In this document: piece by piece, positions 43,459-55,717 of the stretch
Layout: each line of letters opens with the position of its first letter
How positions within the stretch are numbered: position 1 is the first letter of the stretch
Assembly: GCA_026120185.1 (NCBI GenBank)
Contig: JANUWF010001937.1
Span: 1,860,001-1,924,000, forward strand
Length of the DNA: 64,000 nucleotides
DNA from: Voacanga thouarsii
Lineage: Eukaryota; Streptophyta; Magnoliopsida; Gentianales; Apocynaceae
Direction: 5' to 3'
Translations under genes and position numbers: made by a program
The notes under the pieces: generated by a model
What the model was told of the DNA's origin: nothing
The model's database searches: none
What the model saw: the letters and a program-made list of their open reading frames with translations, nothing else

Positions 43459-44803
43459 TGAAAAACCTTAGGGGGGGGGGGGTGAATAAGGTTTTTGACA
43501 AGCAAAAATAACTTTTTTCGATTGTCTAAAATGCTGAACAAGAATGATCACCAAGATACTTGGATTGACTTTATAGATGCATAGAAAGCTATCCAAGTAC
43601 TCATAGATGTATATTCAGATTTAGATAGTGAAAGATCATAAAAACAAAATGCATGAACCACTAAAATAAAATGAGACAAGAGATGTATAGTGGTTCGATC
43701 AATAATGATCTACATCCACTACCTTAAGCCCCATACTTAAGGATTTTCAACCATATTTCATTAACATCACTTAATGAAACAGCCATATACAAGAGAGGAT
43801 CACCACACTAGGTTTTAAACAACCTCTCAAACACATCAAGGCTCACCCCTATGGGTTTTACACCACAACCTTGAACATACACACAACAAGGCTTACCCCC
43901 ATGGGTTTTACACCACAACCTTGAACATACACGCAACAAGGCTCACCCTTATGGGTTTTACACCACAACCTTGAACTTACAAACAAAAAGGATCACCCCT
44001 ATGGGGTTTTACCACACAACCTTGCACTCACAAACAGAGAATATAAAAATCAATAGAACAGAGATAAGCTCACTTACTTGAGCAGATATTCTCTCGGATA
44101 CAAGCCACAAAATACTTTTATCTTTTATACACAATCAACTCACTTTGAAGCTTAAGATAAAAGGAGATTTTTGAAAATATTGAGCAATAGTGTTTCTAAG
44201 ATGAATGTTTCAAAAATCTTACTTGTAATCTTGTTTTAAGGGCTATTTATAGAGCCAAAAAGTGGAGTGCCAACGGTCATAAAAAAAAATGGCGATAAAT
44301 TTTTCTGTTTAAACTCATCCGAGTTTTGGACTCAGGTTTTGGACAAAGATGCATCCAAAAGTTAAATCCAAAATGGTACATCCGTGACAAAAAATTTTCA
44401 ACCCGTTTTACAGGATTTTGGATGAACTTTTTGGATTCAAACTGTACCATCCAAAATTCTGCGAATTTTAAAAACTTTGAAAATCATCTCCTTTCAAGCT
44501 TCAAGGTAAAGTCAAATGAATCAAAAGATAAGAGGATATATGAAATAATAAATATACCTTAATGAACACTTCCTAGTCTAATATTCTTCATAAAAAGTCT
44601 TCTTGATGTATAACTCCTTATACTTGATTTTCCATTTGATCTTCCATTCTTGAAATCAGTGATGAAGGAGTCGCCAACAATTCTTATCTGAAGACTTTAG
44701 AAGAACAAAGGTCAATCATATCCTATCACAATAAATTGACATGTTAGTCCATATCCATGTTTATCATAAATCAAAACATAAAAGAAAGCCATCAGGGCTA
44801 ACA
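43459..44803 (-). repeat. 3' LTR of the SIRE-like copia element (1345 bp)
   Basis: Plus strand TGAAAAACCTTAGGGG to AGGGCTAACA. A G-run of about 13 near its left edge and a minisatellite at 43838-44035 (four units of about 50 bp: AAGGCTCACCCCTATGGG, TTTTACACCACAACCTTGAA) are shared with the other LTR. Confidence 0.93.
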
Positions 44804-44817
44804 ATCTCCCCCTTTTT
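44804..44817 (-). promoter_or_regulatory. Polypurine tract of the copia element
   Basis: Minus strand AAAAAGGGGGAGAT directly precedes the 3' LTR. Similar GGGGGAGA motifs recur at about 45001, 45211, 45832 and 45926 in the 3' region. Confidence 0.8.
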
Positions 44818-46166
44818 GAGTGATGACAAACATGACACATTTGATATACAGATAGAAATAACATGATGAGAAAAAAGTGCAAATAATTGTAACAAGTCTC
44901 ATAGAGATCTTATAAGTAAACATATTTCAATAATCTTAAGGCATGTAATATCTCTATATAAATATTCAGAATAGTTTGATAGAGATAAAATGCTAAAATG
45001 CTCCCCCTAAATATATGCTTATGTGAAAATTTCGAACATAAGAGGAAATAGAAGAAGTAGCGATTTATTCATCCAGAAAGTGTATCCAAAATAGTTTTGG
45101 ATGAATGTGTGTTTTCAGAATTTTTTTTTGATGGGCTTTTGGATGTCCAAAACATTTTTCAAAAACTGCTTATAAGAGTATTTGTTTTGGAAATGAAGTT
45201 TCTGAGTCTAAAACTCCCCCTGAGTCAATGCACCATAAAAATTTATCACAGAATTTTGTTTGAAAGATCCAATCATCATTCAGAATTCTATGTGCATAAC
45301 TGTTCATGCCAGAACTAATTTATGCTGCTCATAACAGTTTATGCAATTTTCATGAAATTTTGTAACTGTTCAACAACAGTTTCAGTTTCAGAACAGTTTC
45401 AGCAGTTACTTCGCATGTAAAAAATAAAAAAAAAAAACTCTACATTAACAGTTCAAATTCAATTCATCAGTTTCATATCAGATTATTATGCAGAACCCAT
45501 AACATTTTCAGACTAGCATATTTCCTTCTTCCTGGTGAATGCCAACAGCATTATGTCGACAGTCATGCAGACAATAATATTTTCTCAGATCAACATTCAA
45601 CATTTTCACAACAGTATTTTCACAGACTATCATTCAACATTTTCACAGCAAAATTTTCACAGATTAGCATTTAATATTTTCACAGCAGATTATAAAATTT
45701 TCGGACCAACATATGTAGACAACATTGTCTTCAGATCAACATGTTTCATTCTCCCCTTGTCATAGATCATCAGACAATCCCATAATATTCTTACTACCTC
45801 AATAATATAACATTTCATAATATTTCCATTTCTCCCCATAGATCATCAGACAATCTTCAAATTTTCCCCATAATTCTTACTGCATAAGCCAATATCATAA
45901 CAGTCTACGACATTCCTATTTCTCCCCCTTTGTCATCAATCAAAAAGAGGCATAGCAAACAGAGAAATAAGCAACAATTAGTAGATAGATAATTAAGCTT
46001 AAAAACAAACATCAGTAATTATCCAAAGACAGGAATATAAATGGCGGAAAATAAATTGTTCATCATCCCAGTTGCGATCCCAGAAAACAGTTTATCCAAT
46101 ATTGATTGTCTCAGATTTTGCTCCAGCACCTTTCTTGGAAAACTAACCAGCAATCCTGCTGGATTT
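44818..46166. other. 3' non-coding region of the copia element
   Basis: No protein domain is seen. At about 45590-45690 there are two to three degenerate units of about 38 bp with CATTCAACATTTTCACAGCA. PPT-like motifs are scattered through the region. Confidence 0.6.
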
Positions 46167-47555
46167 TCACTTCACAACTACATGTTTCTGCCTTTTTCCT
46201 TTGGGTTTGGGAGAAGGAGGAAGAGTTTCTATTTTCTGAACGGGAGAAGGTGGAAGAGATGGTTCAGGAGAAGGTTCAGGAGAGGAATCCTTTTTGTCCA
46301 CAGGCAGTTTAGATTTATCTTCAACTTTATCATGTTCAGAAGTTTTAGCAGATTGCTCAATGACAGATAGTCTGTTTCCTAACAGTTTGATTTCTGAGTT
46401 AAAAGATTCCAACTTCTCTACAAAAGAACTGATTGCACTCAAAATATTCTCAGATAGATCAAAGTCCGGAACAATTCCTTCCTCATCAATCTTTCTTTTG
46501 GTTCCTGACTTTCCTTCTTCCTTGATCTTTATCAAGTTTTCCTTCTCTTTTCCAGTAGATTCTCTCAACAATTTCCATGAATTTCCTTCCCTAACATATC
46601 CCATTTTTTCAAAAGAGTCATAGCTGTAGACATTTATTTTTGAGGGATCACATGGAATAGAATTTAAATCAACTTTAAAAAACTGAAAGACTTTTGTCAA
46701 CAGATTGCATAAAGGAAGAGCTTTGCTTGAGGTGTTACGAGATTGCAACATAAGCTTGGTGGCTAAAAAACCAAAATTTATCTGCCTCTGTTCAACCAAC
46801 CCAAGCATTACCACCATTTGCAGAATACTGATAAAAGTTTTATGACCAGAACTGGGAACAATCATGGTTGATACCATGTGGTGCAAGATTCTACCCGTCC
46901 CATTCAGCCATTTTGAATTTCTATTTCTAGAACTTTCAAAGCTTTTCCCTCCAGTGAACAGTTTTTCAAAATTTTTCAGATAAAAAATTTCTTTCCCCTC
47001 AGGAAATTTATTCATCTCAAAGTACTGAAGGCCGACATCTTTAACATCACAAATTCTGTTAAACAGCCTATGATCAAATTCTATTTCTCTGCCCTTAACT
47101 CTGGATACATACCATCTAATCATAAAGCCTCCCTCACTTTCTTTCAACTTTCCTTTTCTCAAATTAGCGTAGAATTCCCAAACCAGAGGAGTATATATTT
47201 TCTCATCGACTGACAACAAACTTCCCCACCCAATGTGATCAAATATGTCCAGAATATTAGACAGATTTAAGAAGGCAGAATGATTAACCCGATAGCCAGA
47301 GATCACAGTTCTGTTTCTTGAAACCCAATCATTGTACTCGGATTCGCATTTAGAGTCAAGAAATCGGGGTACCTGGTTTGAAGAACTTGGTTGTTCGGAA
47401 GATGATTCAGACGAATCATAGTGAATAGCCGAGAAGTGAGGCTATGGAGAGGCTTTTTTGGCTTTGCCTTTTGAACCCAAAACCTTTTTCTGTTTCATCT
47501 GAGTGGGTTTTTGTTCCTTTTTCGATTTTGGAATAGAAGATTTAGTTTTTGCCAT
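46167..47555 (-). pseudogene. Extra 3' ORF of the copia element (putative plant transposon protein domain)
   Basis: The minus-strand frame runs from ATG at 47553-47555 (MAKTKSSIPKSKKEQKPTQ) to a stop at 46167, 462 codons with one in-frame TAG (47442-47444, codon 38). From the next Met (47306) 379 codons are open. After a Lys-rich, then Ser-rich N-terminus comes a folded-looking region (about residues 75-290) with YTPLVWEFYANLRKGKLKES and VKGREIEFDHRLFNRICDV, which matches my memory of the plant-specific 'putative plant transposon protein' domain found with retroelements. The C-terminus has a likely coiled coil (ILSAISSFVEKLESFNSEIK), a Pro-rich stretch (SPEPSPEPSLPPSPVQ) and a basic end (KPKGKRQKHVVVK). 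It lies where SIRE elements carry an env-like ORF, but I see no signal peptide or clear membrane segment. Confidence 0.65.
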
Positions 47556-47964
47556 TGAAAGATTCAAGCTTTTTCAAGGCTTTTTGGGTTTTCAAAGAGA
47601 AAGAACACGGAGAAGTTATTTTGGAGGAATGACGGTTTCAAGAGTTTCGAGAAAGAGAAAATCAGATAGCCTTGAATGTCTAGAAGAATGAGAGAACAAA
47701 ATGCCTTGGAAACATAAGTGTTTCTGAGATGTTTTGAAAAACGCACAAACCAATTTTTTAAAACTCGGAATTTGGAATAAAGGAATATTAACCATTGATT
47801 TTGGAACAAGACAAGATCCGAAATCAATGTCCAAAAGAGTGTTTCCCTGAAATGCATTTTGGATGTAGAAATTGGATTCCAGCAAAGATATTTTGGATGT
47901 AGAGTTGTGTTTCCAAAATCCTTTTCTTCACAATTCCTGCACAAGAAGACCTTACACAAAAAGA

Positions 47965-49448
47965 TTAGTTATCAAATTCTTGTAATGCCCAAACCTCTTC
48001 TCAAATTGTTGAACCTGTCTTCAGCTAGAGGTTTAGTAAAGATATCTGCAAGTTATTTATCCGTTGAGATATATTCAACACACACATCTCATTTGAGTAC
48101 GTGATCTCAGATGAAGTGATGTTTAACTTCAATGTACTTTGTTCTCGAATGCTGCACTGGGTTTTTTTGTTAGATTGAGAGCACTTGTATTATCACACAT
48201 TATAGGTACACAATTAAAATTTAAATTGAAATCTTGCAGAGTATTCTTCATCCATAAGATTTGAGCACAACAACTTCCTGCTGCAATATATTCAGCCTTA
48301 GTGGTGGATAATGAAATGCAGGCTTATTTTTTACTGTGCCATGATACCAGTAAGTGTCCAAGAAATTGACAATGGCCACTAGTACTTTTTATTTCAGCTT
48401 TACACCCTGCATAATCTGCATCAGTATATCCTATAAGATCAAAGGTGTTAGTACGTGGATACCATAATCCATAATCATACGTCCCAATAAGATATCGAAG
48501 TATGCGTTTGACTGCACTCAAATGAGATTCCTTCGGACGAGATTGAAATCGAGCACAAAGACATACTGAGAACATGATATCTGGTCGACTAGCAGTAAAA
48601 TATAGTAGACTTCCAATCATACCTCTATATTTTTGTTCATCTACCTTCTTACCCTTTTCATCTTGGTCAAGCTTTATGTATGTACTCATGGGTGTGCTGA
48701 TTTCTTTTGCTTCATTCATTCCAAACCTTTTGAGCAACTCTTTGGCATACTTTGCTTGGTTAATGAAGATTCCATCTTTAGTTTGTTTAATTTGCAGTCC
48801 GAGAAAGAAGTTCAATTCTCCCATCATACTCATTTCAAATTCTTGCTGCATAGTCTTAGCAAACATCTTGCATAAAGAGTCATTAGTAGCGCAAAAAATA
48901 ATAGCATCAACATAGATTTGGAAAATTAGTAAATCACCAGGGTAATTAGATTTGATGAACAATGTATTAGCAATTAAGCCTCTAGAAAATCCTTTTGAGA
49001 TTAGAAAACTACTAAGCCTTTCATACCAAGCTCTAGGAGCTTGCTTCAATCCATAAAGAGCTTTAGATAATTTGAAAACATGATTTGGAAAGAGCTCATG
49101 AGAAAAATCAGGTGGCTGCTCAACGTACACTTCTTCTTCAATAAAGCCATTTAGGAAAGCACTTTTGACATCCATTTGATAGAGCATAAAATTTTTAAAT
49201 AACGCAAAGGCAAGTAACATTCGAATAGATTCTAGTCTAGCAACAGGTGCAAATGTTTCATCATAGTCAATGCCTTCCTCTTGATTAAATCCTTGAGCTA
49301 CTAATCTAGCTTTGTTTCTAATTACATCCCCATTTTCATCAAGTTTATTTCTAAAAACCCATTTTGTTCTAATAACATGATGATCATGCGGTCTAGGAAC
49401 AAGTTTCCAAACCTGATTTCTTTCAAATTGATTCAACTCTTCTTGCAT
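47965..49448 (-). pseudogene. Copia reverse transcriptase-RNase H, inactivated
   Basis: RT copies the element RNA and RNase H removes it. A 374-codon open stretch (48324-49448) starts at [20 protein letters not shown] and includes [58 protein letters not shown] and [19 protein letters not shown]. The active site reads YVDA where copia elements have YVDD, removing a metal-binding Asp. RNase H begins at [20 protein letters not shown]; after a TAA at 48324 it continues to 47965 with AEYIAAGSCCAQILWMKNTL and LADIFTKPLAEDRF across stops and a frameshift. It would follow integrase in the Gag-Pol polyprotein. Confidence 0.9.
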
Positions 49449-51480
49449 GGCGATAATCCAAAATTCATCATGTAATGCAATATCAATGCAGTTAGGTTCA
49501 ATATTTGAAAGAAGAGCAAAGTTGTCGATAAAATACCGTCGAGTTTTAACTCATTGGTTTGGATCTCCAATGATTTGCTTCTTTGGATGGCTTGATTTGT
49601 ATTTCTAATCTTTCGGCAATTGATGATTTGCAGAATCTTCAATTTGATGTTTTTCTTGTTCATTCTGTAATTCTTCAATTTCCTTCTCTTTTGCATGAGT
49701 ATCTAATGATGAAGCATTTACCTGATCTAACTTAACTTCATTTGAATTACCTACATCGTCGTCATCTCTTTTTGAAGTATAAATGTTAGATTCATCAAAT
49801 ACAACATGCACAGATTCTTCCACACAAAGAGTTCTTTTATTGTATACTTTATAAGCTTTTTTGTTGGAAGAATATCCAAGAAATATAGCCTCATCGGACT
49901 TGCTATCAAATTTTCCAAGATTATCTCTTATATTTAGAACAAAACATTTGCATCCAAAAACTTTAAAATAAGATATAGAAGGAGTTTTGTCAAACATAAG
50001 TTCAAAAGGAGTTTTTCTTAAAAATGGTCTTAACATAACTCAGTTTATTGTATAGCATGCTGTGTTAACAGCTTCCGCCCAAAAGTATTTTGGAATAACA
50101 TTTTCACAAAGCATTGATCTAGCCATTTCTTGCAAGGTCCGATTTTTCCTTTCAACAACACCATTCTGTTGAGGAGTTTTAACTGCTGAAAAATTATGAA
50201 AGACTCCATTTTCATCACAGAAGTGAGTAAAGTCGTTATTACAAAATTCTTTTCCATTATCACTTCTAATATAAATCAGTTTGCATCCAATCGAGTTTTG
50301 GACGCGCTTAATCAGTTTTGAAAATTCAGTAAAGGTTTCATCTTTTTGTCCAAGAAATAATGTTCAAGTGAATCTAGAAAAATCATCAAACAATTACATA
50401 TGCATATTTTTTACCTCCAAGAATAGCAGTTCTCATAGGTCCAAATAAATCCATATGAACTACTTCAAGAGGTTTTGAGGTAGAAATCATTTTCTTTGGT
50501 TTAAAAGAGGTTTTGATTTGCTTTCCAAATTGACATGCATCACAGATTTTGTGTTTATTAAATTTCATTTTTGGAAGCCCCCTAATAAGTTCTTTTGAGG
50601 ACAGTTTGTTTAACAAATCAAAGGATACATGACCTAATCTTCTATGCCAAAGATAACCATCATTGTCATGAATGGATAGGCACCTAACTCCATTAGCTAC
50701 AAGGTCATTGAGATAAAACACATATACATTTCCCATGCGTTTGGCAGTAAAGACGGTTTCAAGATTTTCACTGTCAAGTATAGAGCAAGAATATTTTTCA
50801 AAAATAACTTTGCAACAATTGTCACAAAGTTGGTTAATGCTAAGCAGATTATATTTTAGATCATCAATAAGTAAGACTTGCTTTATATGTTAAGGAACCT
50901 TTACCAATGTTACCAATGTCGAGAATCTTTCATTTCTTCTTGTCTCCAAATGTAACAAATCCTTCATTTGTTGTCTGAATATCTTCTAACAATGCTACAT
51001 TTCCAGTCATATGTCTTGAACAACCGCTGTCTAAGAACCACTTGGTAAAGCTTAAAGGCCGTGCCTATATATGAGAAGAAGAGATGATTTTTGGTACCCA
51101 CACTTTCTTGGGTCCATGAAGGTTAGTACCATTTTCTTTGATTTTCTAGAAAGTAGCTCCACCGGATTCCACTTTTCTTTTAACAAGACATCTTGAAACT
51201 ATATGTCCAGGTTTCTCACAATACGTGCATGCCTTGTATGTGCTGTAAGAAGAAGTAGGTTTAGCATGCTGAAACTTGTTCTTTTTGTAATTATTCTTAT
51301 GTTCATATCCTAAGTTATTCTAATTTTCCGCTAAGCCAAATCTGGGCATGCAAGTTTTGTCTTTATCCTCATGTTTGTATTCTAAGCCACTTCGATTTCC
51401 AGCATAAACAAATCTGGGCATGCAAGTTTTGTCAGTATCCTCATGGTTATATCCTAATCCACTTCGATTACCAAAATGAT
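49449..51480 (-). pseudogene. Copia protease and integrase region, broken
   Basis: On the minus strand the protease active site appears near 51000-51040 as WFLDSGCSRHMTG. GAG-pre-integrase and the integrase HHCC zinc finger follow at 50386-50736 (HRRLGH, then CDACQFGK) with VHMDLFGPM, containing the first catalytic Asp. The core continues in two further frames (50045-50263 and 49605-50036: SISYFKVFGCKCFVLN, FDSKSDEAIFLGYSSNKKAY). At least three frameshifts or stops separate these pieces, so no functional integrase can be made. Order PR-IN-RT is diagnostic of Ty1/copia. Confidence 0.85.
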
Positions 51481-52982
51481 GTTAAGTTCCGAGAAGTTTT
51501 TCCAGATTGCTTTTGCCATTTGTAAATTTTTCAATGCAATTGGTAAGATCATTTACTCTAATTTTTATATCATTGAAGGTGTTAACTGTGCATTCAAGAA
51601 TTCGAATTTTATCACACAGATTTTTATTTTCTAGAGATGCATGATGCAATGCTGTCATGATCACATCTTTTTCAATTGTAGCACATGTATGAGCTTCAAG
51701 AGACATCTTGAAGTTATTTAACACAGCTTCATTTTCTTTCATCAGATAATTTACTTTCAACTTTAAATCTTTATTTTTTTGGACAGTTTTTTTAATTCAT
51801 GAAATATATCACATAACAATTCATTAGGATCAACATGCTTTTCAATCATAGATGTATGCGAAATAGACATGTATTCTGATGTTAAAAAGTTTACCTCATT
51901 TTCCAAAGCCATGAAGCAAATATTGGCAGTTTCTTCCTCAGATTCTTCATCTCCAGATTCTTCATTTAAGTCCCAAGCTCCTATCAATCTTTTACCTTTC
52001 TTGACCTTCAGGTCTTTCCTCTTCTTAGACACTTTTCCTTCATTTTCTTTTGCAACTGGACAGTCTGCAATGAAGTGATTCGTGCTTTTACATTCAAAAC
52101 ATTGAGGTTTGAAGCCGGAGGTTTGTCCTTTCCTTCTTACAAGCTTCCTTCCTCGTTTGTAGTTTCCCATGAACATCCTTCTGAATTTCTTTGCTATCAT
52201 TGCTAAGTCATCACCGTCCATTTCCATGCCTTCACTGCTTTCCGAAGAGCTTGTTTCTCCATCTTCACTTTCAGCTTTTAGAGCATTCCCTTTTCTGCCT
52301 TTATCATGATCATCAGATTCATGAAACCTTTTAAGCTTCATTTCATGAGTTAAAAGAGATCCGATCAACTCTTCAGTAGGTAAGGATTTTAAATCATTGG
52401 ATTCTTCTACAGCAAGAGTTTTAGGCTACCAGCTTTTTGGTAAAGCATCAAGAATTTTTCAGTTTTGTTCTCCAAGGGAATAAATCTTTCCGTAAGCTTT
52501 AGACCATTTGAGATATTGGTAAATCTTGTGAACATGTCAGTGATGCTTTCATTTGGCTTCATAGTAAATAATTCATAATCATGAATAAGAAGCCCTAGTT
52601 TTGATTCTTTAACTTGATTAGTCCCCTCATGGGTGACTTCTAGCAATCTCCACATATCATGAGCTGAATCACAACCACTAACACGGTTGTATTCAGTCAC
52701 ATCTAGAGCACAACACCAAATGTTCATAGCTTGAAAGTTTAGAGTCATTTTTGCATTGTCTTCCACACTATACTCATCATTCTGTTTAGGTATTTTTATG
52801 CCATTAATCATCTTTGATGGAATAAAAGGATCATTCTCTATTAAACTCCATAACTTGAAGTTAATAGAACACACATAAATCTTTATTCTATTTTTTCAGA
52901 AAGTATAGTTGCTTCCATTAAACAAAGGTGGACGATTTGTTGAAGACCCTTCAACATATGGAAGAGAAGATGAACTTGCCAT
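51481..52982 (-). pseudogene. Copia gag, broken
   Basis: Gag starts at ATG 52982-52980 (MASSSSLPYVEGSSTNRPPL, FNGSNYTF) followed by TGA where Trp is expected. It resumes with FKLWSLIENDPFIPSK, DMWRLLEVTHEGTNQVKESK and the capsid segment, frameshifts near 52407, and continues at 51763-52368 with the zinc knuckle CFECKSTNHFIADCP (C-x2-C-x4-H-x4-C), then a Lys-rich and Glu-rich linker. A coiled-coil-like frame 51482-51760 (NLCDKIRILECTVNTFNDIK) ends the region. A stop and at least two frameshifts make it a pseudogene. Confidence 0.85.
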
Positions 52983-53027
52983 TAAGATCTTTTCTACAAG
53001 ACTGTTAAACCAAGAATATGAAGACTT

Positions 53028-53042
53028 AGCTCTGATACTGAA
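53028..53042 (-). promoter_or_regulatory. Primer binding site of the copia element
   Basis: Minus strand TTCAGTATCAGAGCT lies against the 5' LTR and matches the TGGTATCAGAGC initiator tRNA-Met site with one or two changes. Confidence 0.75.
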
Positions 53043-54393
53043 TGAAAAACCTTAGAGGGGGGGTGGGGGGGGGGTGAATAAGGTTTTTGGCAAGCAAAAA
53101 TAACTTTTTCCAATTGTCTAAAATGCTAAACAAGGATGATCACTAAGATATTTGGACTGACTTTATAGATGCATAGAAAGCTATCCAAGTACTCGTAGAT
53201 GTATATTTAGATTTAGACAGTGAAAGATCATAAAAACAAAATGCATGAACCACTAAAATAAAATGAGACAAGAGATGTATAGTGATTCGATCAACAATGA
53301 TCTACGTCTACTACCTTAAGCCTCACACTTAAGGATTTTCAACCATATTTCATTAACATCACTTAATGAAACAACCACATACAAGAGAGGATCACCACGC
53401 TAGGTTTTACACAACTTCTCAAACACATCAAGGCTCACCCCTATGGGTTTTACACCACAACCTTGACAATACACACAACAAGGCTCACCCACATGGGTTT
53501 TACACCACAACCTTCAACATACACACAACAAGGCTCACCCCTATAAATTTTACACCACAACCTTGAACTTACAAACAACAAGGATCGCCCCTATGAGTTT
53601 TGCCACACAACCTTGCGCTCACAAACAGAGAATATGAAAATTAATAGAACAGAGATAAGCTCTCTTACTTAAGCAGATATTCTCTCGGATACAAGCCACA
53701 AAATACTTTTATCTTTGATACACAATCAACTCACTTTGAAGATTAAGATAAAAGGATATTTTTGAAAATATTGAGCAATAGTGTTTCTAAGATGAATGTT
53801 TCAAAAATCTTACTTGTAATATTGCTTTAAGGGCTATTTATAGAGCTAAAAAGTGGAGTGCTAATGGTCATAAAAAAAACAGCGATAAATTTTTCTGTTT
53901 AAACTCATCTGAGTTTTAGACTTGGGTTTTGGACAAAGATGCATCCAAAAGTTAAGTCCAAAATGGCACATCCGTGACAAACAATTTTCAACCCTTTTTA
54001 CTGGATTTTAGATGAACTTTTTGGATTCAAACTGTACCATCCAAAATTCTGCGAATTTTAAAAACTTTGAAAATCATCTCATTTCAAGCTTCAAGGTAAA
54101 GTCAAATGAATCAAAAGATAAGAGGACATAGGAAATAATAAATATACTTTAATGAACACTTCCTAGTCTAATATTCTTCATAAAAAGTCTTCTTAATGTA
54201 CAACTCCCTATACTTGATTTTCCATTTGATCTTCCATTCTTGAAATCAGTGATGAAGGAGTCGCCAACAATTCTTATCTGAAGAATTTAGAAGAACAAAG
54301 GTCAATCATGTCCTATCACAATAAATTGACATGTTAGTCCATATTCAAGTTTGTCATAAATCCAAACATAAAAGAAAGCCCTCAGGGCTAACA
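53043..54393 (-). repeat. 5' LTR of the SIRE-like copia element (1351 bp)
   Basis: Plus strand TGAAAAACCTTAGAGGGG to AGGGCTAACA, well over 90% identical to 43459-44803 by eye. The minisatellite at 53430-53625 again has four to five units of about 50 bp. Plus-strand frames such as the one at 53366 are translations of this minisatellite. Confidence 0.93.
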
Positions 54394-55717
54394 AACCGAA
54401 AATCTCTCCTAGTCTAACGAAAACTAACTCTATAGCTTCGCCGCTTGAGTACTCAAGTCTTCGATGAAGCAATTCATGAAATTTCCATTCTGATATGGAA
54501 TATATAATTTCATTATCAAAATATTGTTCCAATCCCCAAAACTATATTTAGTTTAAATTTCAGCCCAACCCAAAACCACAATCGCACATTCTCTCCAAAA
54601 TATTTTCAAAATAGAAATCATGTCATCCGTTTCTATCCAAATTTGCTCAAGCCACAAAAAATCAAATCAGTTCATATCTTGCCTCAAAAGTGGTATTGTT
54701 AGGAGCCAAAATCTCATTCTATGATTTTCGCAATTATTTGCATGAAGGAAAAATTGCCATTAGATATAAACATTAATGCATGGCTCCTAATCATATCATA
54801 ACATTCATAAGAAGATTCCCAAAATTGATCATGCATACTTTTCCCAAGTGGAAGTCGTAAAGTGCTAAGAGTGATACCAAGTGCTATAAATTAAAACTTA
54901 TAAGTGAAGTCATATCATGTGCTTTTTGTGACATAAGCATATATACATGATCATATGAACTTTCCATATACTTATTTTGAATAAACAATTCATGAGATGC
55001 AAGGACTTACCTTGTCCAAAAGCTTAGCAAAAGAAATATTTTCAAAATTTTCAAGCCTTTCTTCCTCCTAAATCTGGCTCCAAATCTAATATAAATTATA
55101 TAAGAATTAATCTCTTGATCACAAGTCCTTAGAGATCAAACCACATAAATCTCCAAGGAAAAAGAGGTTACTTATGCTCCAAGTAATCTCTTCTATCTTC
55201 TAATGCTAATCACAATTGCCTATTCTAATCTTATTAATCCTAAACCCTTAATCAAGAAATCAATTTGCATAGGTCAGGACAGAAAGCATCCCATCAAGTT
55301 AAAAAGAAAAAATAATTTGAACGATGAATAAATAGATAGATTGATGAATAAATAAATAAATAAATCAATGAATAATGGAATAAATAATAAATAAGTAGGG
55401 AGACAAATGAATATATAATAAATAAGTAGATAAATAAATAAATACATAAATAATAGTTAATTAAATAAATAACTAAATAAATAGGTAAATAAATATACTC
55501 ACGAATAAATAGATAATTAACTAGCTAAATAGATAAGCAATTATCTTTAAGATTTTGTACTTAAAGATTTCCAAAATAGAATAATTATTTAAGCATAAAA
55601 ACTATAAGAAATATTTTTAAAGTCAAAATATTCCATAAATTTATGGAAATTCATTTCAATCTAGCTCTTGCCTCAAGCCCTTGATGAATTAGCTAGTCCG
55701 ATTTTGTTTTGTGTCCA
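54394..55717 (-). repeat. Ty3/gypsy LTR B, part 2
   Basis: Continues LTR B after the copia insertion, starting with the AACCG target duplication, and aligns with LTR A to CTGTGTCCA / GTGTCCA. Parts 1 and 2 together make about 2.15 kb, matching LTR A. The (TAAA)n-rich stretch recurs at 55,330-55,500. Confidence 0.8.

Larger units (their letters stand above)
43459..54393 (-). mobile_element. Complete but defective SIRE-like Ty1/copia element with extra ORF
   Basis: A 10.9-kb element on the minus strand: 5' LTR 53043-54393, iMet-type PBS, gag with CCHC knuckle, protease, integrase, RT-RNase H in copia order, an extra ORF of about 460 codons, a long 3' region with repeated GGGGGAGA motifs, PPT, and 3' LTR 43459-44803. 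The target duplication is AACCA on the left and AACCG (54394-54398) on the right; the uninterrupted family sequence AATCAACCGAAAATC shows where it landed. Large size, extra 3' ORF and PPT fit the SIRE/Maximus lineage. Stops and frameshifts occur throughout gag-pol and the RT active site is changed, so it is dead as it stands. Confidence 0.92.

Noticed and set aside
48574..48915. Plus-strand ORF over the copia RT
   Set aside because: Antisense shadow of the recognised RT reading.
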